A stretch of DNA of 37,248 nucleotides, taken from positions 1-37,248 of the forward strand of contig JAITMJ010000085.1 of assembly GCA_031277475.1 (NCBI GenBank). Reading direction: 5' to 3'. Position 1 is the stretch's first letter, and each line of letters starts with the position of its first letter. The DNA comes from Flavobacteriaceae bacterium (GTDB lineage Bacteria > Bacteroidota > Bacteroidia > Flavobacteriales > Weeksellaceae). Below the pieces are notes generated by a model. The model had not been told where the DNA came from, made no database searches, and saw only the letters and a list, made by a program, of their open reading frames with translations. The translations under genes and the position numbers were made by a program. Of the stretch, positions 1 through 7,269 are shown in pieces.

Positions 1-422
1 TTTGGGTTTGAAATTTTGTTAATTTCCGCAAACGTGTAAACCGTAGCAAAATGATGATCCAAACTCAAGATTTTTTCGTAGAGGATTTTCAGCACTTGCA
101 AGCCTTTGATATAGCGGATTTTGCTGACTTCACCGTATTCCAAATCTGCGATTTTTTGCAGTTCGTTTTTCAGCGCGTCTTTTTCTATCAGCAAATCTAT
201 TTTTCTTTCCAACACCTTTTCCACAGGCAGTTCTTCATTAATTTGCCTTAATCTTTCCTCTATCGGCGTTCTTTTTTCGGCATAAATTTTCAGAACCGAT
301 TGAATTTCATTGCTCATTTCCGCGATGACGAGGTTGGGATCATCGGCACCCCCCGACCCCTCCAAAGGAGAGGAGAAAGAAAGGAAAAAGTGGAAAAGGG
401 TTACGATGAATATTATTTTTTT
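1..422 (-). pseudogene. Truncated helical protein of unknown function (5' end cut by an IS, 3' end outside window)
   Basis: An open minus-strand frame enters from the left window edge and runs to the IS boundary at 423. Read from the IS end it begins KKIIFIVTLFHFFLSFS, which looks like the hydrophobic core of a signal peptide, then passes through a repeat-encoded stretch (SSPLEGSGGA) and continues into a charged helical region rich in Glu and Lys. I do not recognise the family. No ATG, GTG or TTG precedes the signal-like segment in frame, and virtually removing the IS does not restore one. The only good internal start is ATG at 315-317, which would give a protein without the signal segment. 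I therefore treat it as a decapitated gene, though the internal start could still be used. Confidence 0.5.
349..375. repeat. Palindromic repeat arm (CCCCCGACCCC...GGAG type), read in frame
   Basis: This short GC-rich block in AT-rich DNA contains the CCCCGACCCCTCCAAAGGAG core also present at 18630-18656 inside ileS. On the minus strand it reads S-P-L-E-G-S-G-G in the frame of the surrounding gene, the same frame as in ileS. It is a dispersed repeat rather than gene-specific sequence. Confidence 0.7.
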
Positions 423-438
423 AGAGTCTGTTTAAAAT

Positions 439-1301
439 TCACAAATTCTTAATCATCAAACAGATAAAAGCAATGATAATGAAAGTTTCGCAAGTATTTG
501 TGAGTTTTTCATAATCTTTTGCCAATCTGCGAAATCCGTTCAGCCACGCAAAACTTCTTTCAGCTGTTTATATTTTATTTTTTCAGCGGTCAGATGGAAC
601 ATCCGGTACAATATTTACTTGTATATCAATTATTTGATAAAGGTGTTTCAATGACCCAACGTTTCGGCAACGGTTTAAAATCAGTTGCCTTATCACTGCG
701 AAGTGATATTTCCAAATCAAAACGCAATTCTTCTTTCACTTTTTTTGCCAATTCATCACCTCTGTAAGCACCGTCTGCATCTATTTTTTGCATTCTTGAG
801 AATCTGTTTTTCAATGTTTTAATCACATCGAAGGCTTTTTTACCATCATATTCATTAGCGACGTGAACCACGACCGAAAGCAGCAAACCATTCGTATCTG
901 TGATGATGTGGCGTTTGCGACCATTGATTTTTTTATTTCCGTCAATTCCCCTGCTCTGCCCGCCACAAGAAGATGATTTAACACTTTGACTATCAATAAT
1001 TCCAACACTTGGCGAGATATCTCTACCCGTCTTTTCTCGAGTTAAACCTCTGACTTCTTCAAGAATTTCACAAAAAGTTCCATTCTTTTTCCATAGCTTA
1101 AAATAGTAATAGACCAATTGCCATTTTGGAAACTCACCGGGCAATAATCTCCATTGGCAGCCTGTTTTAGCGATGTATACAATCGCATTTAAAATCTCTT
1201 CGAGCGCGTGTTTTCGCTCCCTATTTTGGCGATTTGAATAAAAATCCTGAATTTAGCCAAAGTTTTTCAGTTAGGTTAATTAAATCTTTTTTGTGATACA
1301 T
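439..1301 (-). pseudogene. IS5-family DDE transposase, frameshifted and interrupted
   Basis: Translation starts at ATG 1301 (MYHKKDLINLTEKLW) but leaves frame near 1250. A one-base deletion in an A run separates this start from the typical continuation DFYSNRQNRERKHALEE, which then runs through TGCQWRLLPGEFPKW. The catalytic core is intact: IIDSQS holds the first Asp and DADGAYRG the second. At WVIE, the motif holding the catalytic Glu, an 83-bp insertion plus duplicated TTTCA shifts the frame and ends the protein after TPLSNN (stop 626-628). Beyond the insertion the expected C-terminus resumes as ERSFAWLNGFRRLAKDYE and ends at 439. With two independent lesions the transposase is almost certainly inactive. 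Confidence 0.88.
563..645. mobile_element. 83-bp insertion nested in the transposase gene, flanked by TTTCA duplication
   Basis: The transposase reading frame is colinear on either side of this block, which defines its edges. TTTCA at 558-562 and again at 646-650 forms a 5-bp direct repeat, as expected from a transposition-type insertion. The ends are not clear inverted repeats. There is a short internal inverted pair GCTG...CAGC near the left end. No family is recognised. Confidence 0.6.
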
Positions 1302-1424
1302 AACTTTATAAGTATTTGACAACCATAAAACTACAAAAAATAATTTAATTAACCAACTGATTTACAATATTTATAAGCGTTTTTAAAATTTAAACAGACT
1401 CTTAAAGCGGAAGTCCTATTTTTG

Positions 1425-1479
1425 CCGTAGGTTGCGCTACGCTTCACCTACGGTTATGCACCTGTCGTCCCTGCGGGAC
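1425..1479. repeat. Two adjacent hairpin repeats downstream of the IS
   Basis: CCGTAGGT (1425-1432) pairs perfectly with ACCTACGG (1446-1453), and GTCCC (1467-1471) pairs with GGGAC (1475-1479). The block is GC-rich against its surroundings and lies between the IS and the 3' end of the acyltransferase gene. It resembles the REP-like intergenic hairpins scattered elsewhere in this window. Confidence 0.55.
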
Positions 1480-1517
1480 TTTTCATCCTCTCAAATCTTT
1501 AAATTTATGAAAATCTT

Positions 1518-2399
1518 TCAATCGCTCTCATCATAAATCTTCACAGAATCGCGGTATTTCCATTTTCGGTGAGACCAAAGGTAATTGTCGGGGTTTTTAT
1601 TAATGGTATTTTCGAGCAATTTATGAAATTTTTTTACCACTTCATATTCTGAAAATTTTTCATTTTCGGGATAAATTCTGTGGTAATTCACCTGATAGAA
1701 TCCGCGTTTCACTTTTTTCATTTCGCAGAAAATAAATGCCAGATTCATTCTTACCGCAAGTTTATCGTAGCCGATGAAAGCCGGTGTTTTCTGGTTCAGG
1801 AATTTCAAACCGTAAGTGATGTCCGTAAAATGGGGAGTTTGGTCTGCCACAAACATATACGCGGAATTTCCATCGTTCGGATTTCTGAAAATATGCCGAA
1901 CCACTTCGCGGGCTTCCAAAGCGTGATTTCCGTAACTGCTGCGAATATTTCGGATTTTTTCTTCCCAAAAACTATTGTTCACTTTTCGGTAAACGGCGTA
2001 GCAATTTTCCTGCGGAATCACGGTTGCCAAAGCATTGAACCATTCCCAATTAAAAATATGTCCGGCAAGCAAAATTACGTTTTTACCTTCGGATTTCGCA
2101 TCGTGAAAAACCTGCTGATTGATGTGCTGAACGCGAACTTTTAATTCATGCGCAGAAATCGTAAAAGAACGGATGGTTTCCACGAGATAATCGGAAAAAT
2201 TGCCGTAAAATTGTTTCTCGATTTTATTGATTTCCTGTTTGGATTTTTCCGGAAAAGATTTGGTAAGGTTTTCACGAACCGTCATTTTTCGGTAGCGGAT
2301 AAGGTAGTAACTGACAAAAAAAACGATGTCCGAAAAAAAATATTGAATTTTCAGGGGCAATCGGGAAATCAGTAGAATTATTTTGAAAACGAAATTCAT
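1518..2399 (-). CDS. LpxL/HtrB-type lysophospholipid acyltransferase
   Basis: This 293-residue protein belongs to the lipid A biosynthesis lauroyl/myristoyl acyltransferase family (LPLAT superfamily), which adds secondary acyl chains to lipid A or related lipids at the inner membrane. It has an N-terminal hydrophobic helix (residues 2-36), the catalytic H-x4-E motif as HIFNWE (about residues 114-119), and the downstream DQTP block. The start is ATG 2399; a longer frame would need a TTG that lies inside the -7 promoter box, so that is rejected. A TAAATTTG box lies 12 bp upstream, so the gene probably has its own promoter and a very short leader. Length is normal for the family. The exact acyl chain and acceptor cannot be told. 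Confidence 0.9.
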   Translation of the reverse strand: MNFVFKIILLISRLPLKIQYFFSDIVFFVSYYLIRYRKMTVRENLTKSFPEKSKQEINKIEKQFYGNFSDYLVETIRSFTISAHELKVRVQHINQQVFHDAKSEGKNVILLAGHIFNWEWFNALATVIPQENCYAVYRKVNNSFWEEKIRNIRSSYGNHALEAREVVRHIFRNPNDGNSAYMFVADQTPHFTDITYGLKFLNQKTPAFIGYDKLAVRMNLAFIFCEMKKVKRGFYQVNYHRIYPENEKFSEYEVVKKFHKLLENTINKNPDNYLWSHRKWKYRDSVKIYDESD

Positions 2400-2411
2400 A
2401 ATCGGGAAGTG

Positions 2412-2419
2412 CAAATTTA
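2412..2419 (-). promoter_or_regulatory. -7 box (TAAATTTG) of the acyltransferase gene
   Basis: TAAATTTG on the minus strand matches the Bacteroidota TAnnTTTG consensus, 12 bp before ATG 2399. Confidence 0.6.
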
Positions 2420-2526
2420 GGTATTATTTAGACATGAAATGCAAGACAAACCGTATGAAAAAGCAAGACAAAAATCTAAACCAGTGAATCTCCCCTCCCC
2501 TTTAAGGACACTAAAAAGTATAGTTT

Positions 2527-3615
2527 TTAAGGCTGTTTCTTCACCCTCACTCCATTATACAACTTTCCCGAAGCCGATAAAATATAGGTTTCATTCGGTT
2601 TCAAACCCGACAATACTTCCACTTGATCGCCTAAAATTTTCCCTGTTTTAATCCATCTTAAAACGGCGGTATTTTGTGAACTCACCACATAAATTCCGGT
2701 TAATTGCCCGTTTTCCACCAAAGCAGATTTGGGAATCATCACATTTTGTCCGGAATTTTCGGCGTTTGTGGCGTTTTTAAAAGGAAATTGAGCGTTCACA
2801 AACATTCCCGGAAGCAAACCCGAAGTCTCGGCAATATTGATTTTCACCACATATTGTCCGCCCGAATCGGTAGCGGATTTACTGATTTCCGACACGGTTC
2901 CAAGTACGGTTTTATCCACAGATTTTAAAACGATTTGCACTTCCATTCCTTGTTTTATGTTGATGATATTTTGCTCGGAAACGAGGACTTGCGCTTGCAA
3001 AGAAGACGGAGATTCTATCGTAAAAAGCGGCATTCCGGGATTTGCCAAATCTCCCTGTTGTGCATATTTTGCGGTGATGGTTCCGGAAATCGGGGCGGTT
3101 ACGTTTGCGTAGCGATATTGCGCATTCACTTCGTTTTTCGTATGTTGAGCCGCTTGCAACACCGCTTGAGCCATTTCGTATCGGGCTTGCATATCGTCTA
3201 ATTCTTTCGGAGAAGCACTTTGATTTTTGTAAAGATTTTGAAATCTTTCGTAATCTTTTTTCGCAATATTGAAATTCGCTTGCGCTTGGGCAATTTGTGC
3301 GTTTGCCTGACCTTCCTTCGCTTGAATATCCGCCGCATTGATGCTCACCAAAAGTTGTCCGGCGCGCACATTTTGTCCCACCTCCACGTTCATATTCGTG
3401 ATGTAGCCCATCATTCTCGTGGAAACATTTACGGAATTTTTGGCAACTAATTTTCCGCTTGCCGTTGCATAATCTCCGCTTGCGCTGTTTGAAGATTGAT
3501 TAACCGCCACAGAAATCGGAACGTCAGTATTTTGAATTTGTTTTTCTTTATCCGGCGAACAGCCTGCAAACAATGCCGCGCCGAGAATAAAAGTTGAATA
3601 AATGTATTGTTTCAT
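2527..3615 (-). CDS. RND efflux periplasmic adaptor (HlyD/AcrA family) lipoprotein
   Basis: This is the membrane fusion subunit linking an inner-membrane pump to a TolC-like channel in the periplasm. The start is ATG 3615 (MKQYIYSTFILG), giving a lipoprotein signal with lipobox LFAGC; upstream in-frame codons come from repeat DNA. The order of parts is typical: a biotinyl-lipoyl half-motif (GQNVRAGQLLVSI), a coiled-coil hairpin with many Ala, Gln and Lys, the second lipoyl half (APISGTITAKYAQQGDLA), a beta-barrel domain and a membrane-proximal domain. At 362 residues it is normal length. A pump gene would be expected next to it but is absent: the downstream neighbour is the acyltransferase. 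The upstream operator is shared with the TolC-like gene. Confidence 0.93.
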   Translation of the reverse strand: MKQYIYSTFILGAALFAGCSPDKEKQIQNTDVPISVAVNQSSNSASGDYATASGKLVAKNSVNVSTRMMGYITNMNVEVGQNVRAGQLLVSINAADIQAKEGQANAQIAQAQANFNIAKKDYERFQNLYKNQSASPKELDDMQARYEMAQAVLQAAQHTKNEVNAQYRYANVTAPISGTITAKYAQQGDLANPGMPLFTIESPSSLQAQVLVSEQNIINIKQGMEVQIVLKSVDKTVLGTVSEISKSATDSGGQYVVKINIAETSGLLPGMFVNAQFPFKNATNAENSGQNVMIPKSALVENGQLTGIYVVSSQNTAVLRWIKTGKILGDQVEVLSGLKPNETYILSASGKLYNGVRVKKQP

Positions 3616-3631
3616 TGTTGAAAATTGTTTT

Positions 3632-3718
3632 AAAGCCCCCTGTGCCTCATTCATTTTTATTATTTTTTTTTAATGGAATCGGCGAATCCTTCGGATTTCC
3701 CCCGAAGGGGGTAAAAGT
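3632..3718. repeat. Palindromic repeat inside the adaptor gene leader
   Basis: Two perfect hairpins lie side by side: AATCC/GGATT (3685-3697) and CCCCC-GAA-GGGGG (3699-3711). The outer arms AAAGCCCCC (3632-3640) and GGGGGTAAAAG (3707-3717) are roughly inverted. This is the same GC-rich style of repeat as in ileS. It sits between the -7 box and the adaptor start codon, so the mRNA would carry it in its 5' untranslated region. Confidence 0.6.
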
Positions 3719-3774
3719 CCTAATAATTTTATTTTTTTGCTTCTTCGTCAATCGAAAGGTTAATTTTTCGGATG

Positions 3775-3818
3775 CAAAACTATAGAGAAGAAATGGGAGT
3801 TTCGGTAACAGATGTTAC
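3775..3818 (-). promoter_or_regulatory. Promoter and palindromic operator of the adaptor gene
   Basis: The -7 box TAGTTTTG (3775-3782, minus strand) is preceded by the palindrome GTAAC-AGAT-GTTAC (3805-3818), 22 bp upstream of the box, where the -33 region should lie. The TolC-like gene carries the same palindrome at exactly the same distance from its own -7 box (5933-5976). Binding there would be expected to block RNA polymerase, as TetR-type repressors of efflux genes do. No regulator gene is visible in the window. Confidence 0.72.
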
Positions 3819-3980
3819 ATAACAGGAAAATATCGGATAATATATTCCTGCTTAAATAAGACGTTTTTTGGAGAGATTGCAAATTTTGTTATCTTTATTT
3901 ATGCTTTACAATGCTTGTCGAGGTTCATAAAACAAAAATAATTTTTCGAGTTATAGGTTTACGATTTGTTTTTTAATACT

Positions 3981-3988
3981 TATTTTTG
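3981..3988 (+). promoter_or_regulatory. -7 box (TATTTTTG) of the toxin-antitoxin operon
   Basis: TATTTTTG lies only 5 bp before ATG 3994, so the transcript would begin at or next to the start codon (leaderless). Confidence 0.55.
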
Positions 3989-3993
3989 CATTC

Positions 3994-4227
3994 ATGGAAC
4001 AATTGGTTTTAAATATAAAACATCCCCGAAAACTTTCATTCATCAAGGAATTGTTGTCGGCATTTAGCGAATATGTTGAAGTCGTTGAAAAATCCGAGGA
4101 TAAAAAATTGACCGAAAATGAAAAAGAGTTTTTAATAGGATTGGATTCCTCCGTTGCTTTTGTAAATAACCATAAAAAGGCGAAAGCAACATCCAAAACA
4201 TTCAAACAAATGCTCGATGAACTTTGA
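3994..4227 (+). CDS. Antitoxin-like small protein
   Basis: This acidic, helical 77-residue protein (MEQLVLNIKHPRKLSFIKEL) overlaps the next gene by 11 bp, the usual arrangement of a type II antitoxin followed by its toxin. An N-terminal beta-strand (LVLNIKH) followed by helices and a charged C-terminal tail fits a toxin-neutralising antitoxin, but I cannot name the exact family. It has its own promoter immediately upstream. The pair sits on the opposite strand between two efflux genes that share a regulator, suggesting it inserted there. The role is inferred mostly from the partner. Confidence 0.75.
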   Translation: MEQLVLNIKHPRKLSFIKELLSAFSEYVEVVEKSEDKKLTENEKEFLIGLDSSVAFVNNHKKAKATSKTFKQMLDEL

Positions 4228-4543
4228 TATTGTTCCTACGCCTTTCTTTCTGAAAGAGGTAAAAATACTTTCCAAAAAATATGTTTCTCTTAAATCGGAT
4301 TTAAAAGAATTGGAAAAACAATTGCTTGAAACTCCTGATATGGGCGAACCTTTGGGAAAAGATTGTTATAAAATCCGTTTACAAATTAAAAGTAAAGCGA
4401 AGGGAAAAAGCGGAGGAGGAAGAATTATTACGTGCGTTAAAATTATGGATGAACAAATTTTTTTACTCGCCATTTATGATAAAAGCGAAATGAAAAATAT
4501 CACCAATAAAGTGCTGAAAGAAAGATTGAAATTTATTCGATGA
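4217..4543 (+). CDS. RelE/ParE-superfamily toxin
   Basis: This 108-residue basic protein has the family layout: an N-terminal strand (FDIVPTPFFLKEVKILSKKY), two helices, then a basic central strand (CYKIRLQIKSKAKGKSGGGRIITC), LLAIYDKSE, and a short C-terminal helix. Toxins of this superfamily cleave mRNA at the ribosome or poison gyrase; which applies cannot be told here. The gene overlaps the antitoxin frame and is presumably translated with it. It is convergent with the TolC-like gene, leaving 54 bp between stop codons and no convincing terminator. Confidence 0.85.
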   Translation: MNFDIVPTPFFLKEVKILSKKYVSLKSDLKELEKQLLETPDMGEPLGKDCYKIRLQIKSKAKGKSGGGRIITCVKIMDEQIFLLAIYDKSEMKNITNKVLKERLKFIR

Positions 4544-4597
4544 AAATAAATAAAACGGCTTTTGGGCTGCTTTTTTTAATTATGAAATAATATTCCA

Positions 4598-5914
4598 TCA
4601 TTTCAAAAACTCATTATATTCCCACGCGACGTTGTATTCAAAAACGGCTTGCCGATATTCCAATTCTTTTTGAGACATCAAAGTTTCCGCAGAAAGCAAA
4701 TCCGCCGATTTTTCCAACCCTTGATCATAACGATTTTTTCGGATTCTGTACGCTTCTTGGCTCTGTTCCCAAGCCTGTTTCGTGAAACCGACTTTGGCTT
4801 CCGCATCCAAAATTTGATTGACGCTTTTGCCGAGTTCCAATCGGCTCTGTTTTGAATATTGCTCGATTTCTGCGCGAGTTTTTGAAAGTTCCGCCGCATA
4901 TTTTTGCTGTTCGCTTTTCGAACGCAATCCGTCAAACACGTTCCACGACAGTTGGATTCCCGCAAAATATCCGTTGGCATTGAAATTCGCTATTTTTTCG
5001 TCGTACATTTCAAAACTTCCGAAAGCATTTAAAGTCGGAATAAACTTGGATTTTTCAGATTTAATCAGCCATTCGTAGGCTTCGAGAGATTTTTGGTAAG
5101 CCTGCAAATCTTTCCGATTTTCATCTAATTTTGAATCAAAATCCGGCATATTTTCTCTGTATTCCAAAGGTTCGGCAGGTTTTAGAATTTTGTTTTCGGA
5201 ATTTTCGTCTAACAGAAAATAAAGAAAATCCGACGCATTTTTGATGTTGGATTTCGCAACTTGAATTTGACTTTCTATTTCGCTGATTCTCACATCTATA
5301 TACAAAACTTCGGATTTTTGAATCATTCCGTTTTGATAATAATTTTCGATTACTTTTCTGTTGGCAAGTGTAGTTTCTTTCGCATTTTCCAGCGTTTCCA
5401 GCATTTTATAGGCGAGTTGCAGCATCATATACGCTTTGTTGAGTTCAAACCGAACATATTCCTCGGTTCTTTCCGCTTTTATTTTCATCACATCCACTTT
5501 CACATTTCCCGCTTTTTTCAGATAAACGGCATCCATATTGATAATCGGCTGCCGAATTTCCACTTTTGTTGCGAAATTGGAAATGCTTTTCGGATGGTTG
5601 AGATTATCGGGATTGAAATCCTGCACGCTGATTCTTTCCTGATTGAGTTTGGAACCGAACGCCATCAACGGATTATTGGTATTGGTGAAAGTGTAAGTTG
5701 CGTTCACATTCGGAAGATACATCGCTCGGGATTGCAAAAGTTCCGTTTCGGCGAGGCGAATTTCGGAGTTTGCCAATTTTATTTGAAGATTGTTTTCGAG
5801 AGATTTCGTTTCGAGTTCTGCTTTGGAAATCATCACAATTTCCTGTGAAAACAACTTTACATCGAGCATTAACGTTAAAATTAATGTTAAAACCGAAAAC
5901 CGTATTTGCTTCAT
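4598..5914 (-). CDS. TolC-family outer-membrane efflux protein
   Basis: This 438-residue protein starts at ATG 5914 (MKQIRFSVLTLILTLML) with a signal peptide ending near LFSQ. It shows the duplicated OEP-family pattern: long amphipathic helices rich in Ala, Glu, Leu and Lys, and beta-strand segments such as NVNATYTFTN and FAGIQLSWNVFDG. The C-terminal half has the conserved LSWNVFDG and RLELGKSVNQILDAE-type helices. It forms the outer-membrane exit duct of a tripartite pump whose adaptor is encoded at 2527-3615. The order (channel, adaptor) is normal for flavobacterial efflux loci, but a toxin-antitoxin pair separates them and no pump follows. A shared operator points to common control. Confidence 0.92.
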   Translation of the reverse strand: MKQIRFSVLTLILTLMLDVKLFSQEIVMISKAELETKSLENNLQIKLANSEIRLAETELLQSRAMYLPNVNATYTFTNTNNPLMAFGSKLNQERISVQDFNPDNLNHPKSISNFATKVEIRQPIINMDAVYLKKAGNVKVDVMKIKAERTEEYVRFELNKAYMMLQLAYKMLETLENAKETTLANRKVIENYYQNGMIQKSEVLYIDVRISEIESQIQVAKSNIKNASDFLYFLLDENSENKILKPAEPLEYRENMPDFDSKLDENRKDLQAYQKSLEAYEWLIKSEKSKFIPTLNAFGSFEMYDEKIANFNANGYFAGIQLSWNVFDGLRSKSEQQKYAAELSKTRAEIEQYSKQSRLELGKSVNQILDAEAKVGFTKQAWEQSQEAYRIRKNRYDQGLEKSADLLSAETLMSQKELEYRQAVFEYNVAWEYNEFLK

Positions 5915-5932
5915 TTTATCTAAAAATTTCGG

Positions 5933-5976
5933 CAAAAATAAAGGGAAGAAAATCGTTTTACGGTAACCAATGTTAC
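5933..5976 (-). promoter_or_regulatory. Promoter and palindromic operator of the TolC-like gene
   Basis: The -7 box TATTTTTG (5933-5940, minus strand) has the palindrome GTAAC-CAAT-GTTAC (5963-5976) 22 bp upstream. Flanking bases are also alike in both copies (CGGTAAC...TGTTACA). Matching sequence and spacing in two efflux promoters make a common transcription factor likely. Confidence 0.72.
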
Positions 5977-6033
5977 AGAAGTTGGGGATTTTAATTAAAA
6001 TTGATAATTTTGGCAAAGCGAGTTAAATTTTTG

Positions 6034-6041
6034 TAAATTTG
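6034..6041 (+). promoter_or_regulatory. -7 box (TAAATTTG) upstream of the nucleotidyltransferase gene
   Basis: TAAATTTG fits the TAnnTTTG consensus and lies 77 bp before ATG 6119. A second candidate, TAATTTTG, lies at about 6005-6012. Confidence 0.4.
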
Positions 6042-6118
6042 AGATTTGAAATTTGAAATTACAGTCAAAATCAGACATCGCAGGATTTCAATCTTTAAAA
6101 TTTTTAAATTTCTTAATT

Positions 6119-7141
6119 ATGAAAATAATAGTACCAATGGCCGGTCGCGGTTCGCGTTTGAGACCGCACACGCTCACGGTTCCGAAACCTCTGATTCCAA
6201 TCGCCGGAAAACCGATTGTGCAAAGATTGGTGGAAGACATCGCGAAAGTAGCCCACGAAAATATAGACGAAATTGCTTTCATCATCGGAGATTTCGGTGC
6301 GGAAGTGGAAGAATCTCTCATCCAAATTGCTGAAAAATTAGGCGCAAAAGCGAGTATTTACACTCAAGACGAACCGCTTGGAACGGCGCACGCCATAAAA
6401 TGTGCGGAAAAATCCATGCAAGGCGATGTTGTGATTGCGTTTGCAGATACGCTTTTTCGTGCAGATTTTGAATTGGATAAAAATTCGGACGGCGTGATTT
6501 GGGTGAAAAAAGTAGAAAATCCGTCTGCTTTCGGCGTTGTGAAATTGGACGACTACGGTTTCATCACCGATTTTGTGGAAAAACCCAAAGAATTTGTTTC
6601 GGATTTGGCAATTATCGGGATTTATTATTTTAAATCTGCCGAAAAATTAATGGAACAAATCAACTACATTATTGAAAATAATATTAAGGAAGGTTCTGAA
6701 TATCAACTAACTACTGCTTTGGAAAACCTTCGCAGAAACGGCGCAAAATTTTCTCTCGGAAAAGTGAACGATTGGATGGATTGCGGAAACAAAAACGCAA
6801 CTGTGGAAACCAACGGAAAAATTCTAGAGTACGAAAAAGACGAATTTGCAAAATATCCGCAGAGTTCCGAAATTCAAAATTCGCTGATTATTCCGCCCTG
6901 TTTCATCGGCGAAAATGTGATGATTCTGAACTCCAAAATCGGACCTTATGTTTCTCTCGGAAATGGAACCAAAATCATCAATTCCAACATTGATAATTCT
7001 TTAATTCAAGAAAAAACCGTCATCGATCACGGAAATCTTTCCAACTCGATGATTGGCAGTTCGGCGCATTATTACGGCGTGGCACGAGAAATTTCTCTGG
7101 GAGATTTTTCCGTTTTGGATTTTCTTTCAAAAGATGATTAA
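6119..7141 (+). CDS. Sugar-phosphate nucleotidyltransferase
   Basis: This 340-residue enzyme transfers a nucleotide to a sugar 1-phosphate to make NDP-sugars for surface polysaccharides. The N-terminal domain carries the NTP-binding signature MKIIVPMAGRGSRLRP followed by PKPLIPIAGKP, and the DEPLGTAHAI and ADTLF blocks that bind nucleotide and metal. Residues after about 250 form hexapeptide-like repeats (left-handed beta-helix), as in glucose-1-phosphate thymidylyltransferase or mannose-1-phosphate guanylyltransferase relatives. The start is ATG 6119; in-frame codons before it read through AT-rich leader. It is divergent from the TolC-like gene. The substrate cannot be fixed from sequence alone. 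Confidence 0.9.
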   Translation: MKIIVPMAGRGSRLRPHTLTVPKPLIPIAGKPIVQRLVEDIAKVAHENIDEIAFIIGDFGAEVEESLIQIAEKLGAKASIYTQDEPLGTAHAIKCAEKSMQGDVVIAFADTLFRADFELDKNSDGVIWVKKVENPSAFGVVKLDDYGFITDFVEKPKEFVSDLAIIGIYYFKSAEKLMEQINYIIENNIKEGSEYQLTTALENLRRNGAKFSLGKVNDWMDCGNKNATVETNGKILEYEKDEFAKYPQSSEIQNSLIIPPCFIGENVMILNSKIGPYVSLGNGTKIINSNIDNSLIQEKTVIDHGNLSNSMIGSSAHYYGVAREISLGDFSVLDFLSKDD

Positions 7142-7182
7142 AAAAATCGAGTTTTTTTACGGCTATAAATTTTTATAATTCG

Positions 7183-7263
7183 TTAAATATCAGCAACAAT
7201 GTTTTGATGGAATTTAACAATATCTTGTTTCAAATTATCATATTTTTCTCTCAAATCTGACAC
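7183..7263 (-). other. Possible 26-codon coding remnant immediately after era
   Basis: Past the era stop codon (TAG) the same frame stays open and reads as a charged helix (VSDLREKYDNLKQDI...), ending at TAA 7183-7185. A GTG at 7263 could start it. The composition looks protein-like rather than random, but it is too short to assign; it may be the tail of a deleted gene. Confidence 0.2.
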
Positions 7264-7269
7264 ACGGTT

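Larger units (their letters stand above)
424..1401 (-). mobile_element. Degraded IS5-type insertion sequence, 978 bp
   Basis: The element is bounded by terminal inverted repeats: GAGTCTGTTTAAA at 424-436 and its complement TTTAAACAGACTC at 1389-1401, with the similarity continuing imperfectly inward. It is flanked by a 3-bp direct repeat TTA (421-423 and 1402-1404), which fits the TNA-type target duplications of some IS5-family groups. The interior encodes one DDE transposase on the minus strand, broken at two places. Assignment to the IS5 family (IS427/IS1031-like) rests on the transposase motifs; the exact group is inferred. Confidence 0.88.

Noticed and set aside
519-767. Plus-strand frame across the nested insertion in the IS
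   Set aside because: It is mostly antisense to the transposase and its frame merely spans the insertion; no coding family is seen.
2397-2414. Longer acyltransferase start at TTG 2414
   Set aside because: The TTG is part of the TAAATTTG promoter box, so it would not be in the mRNA; ATG 2399 gives the usual N-terminus.
7142-7160. AAAAAAATCGAGTTTTTTT as terminator of the nucleotidyltransferase gene
   Set aside because: The stem would be only A-T pairs and unstable; termination here is possible but not supportable.
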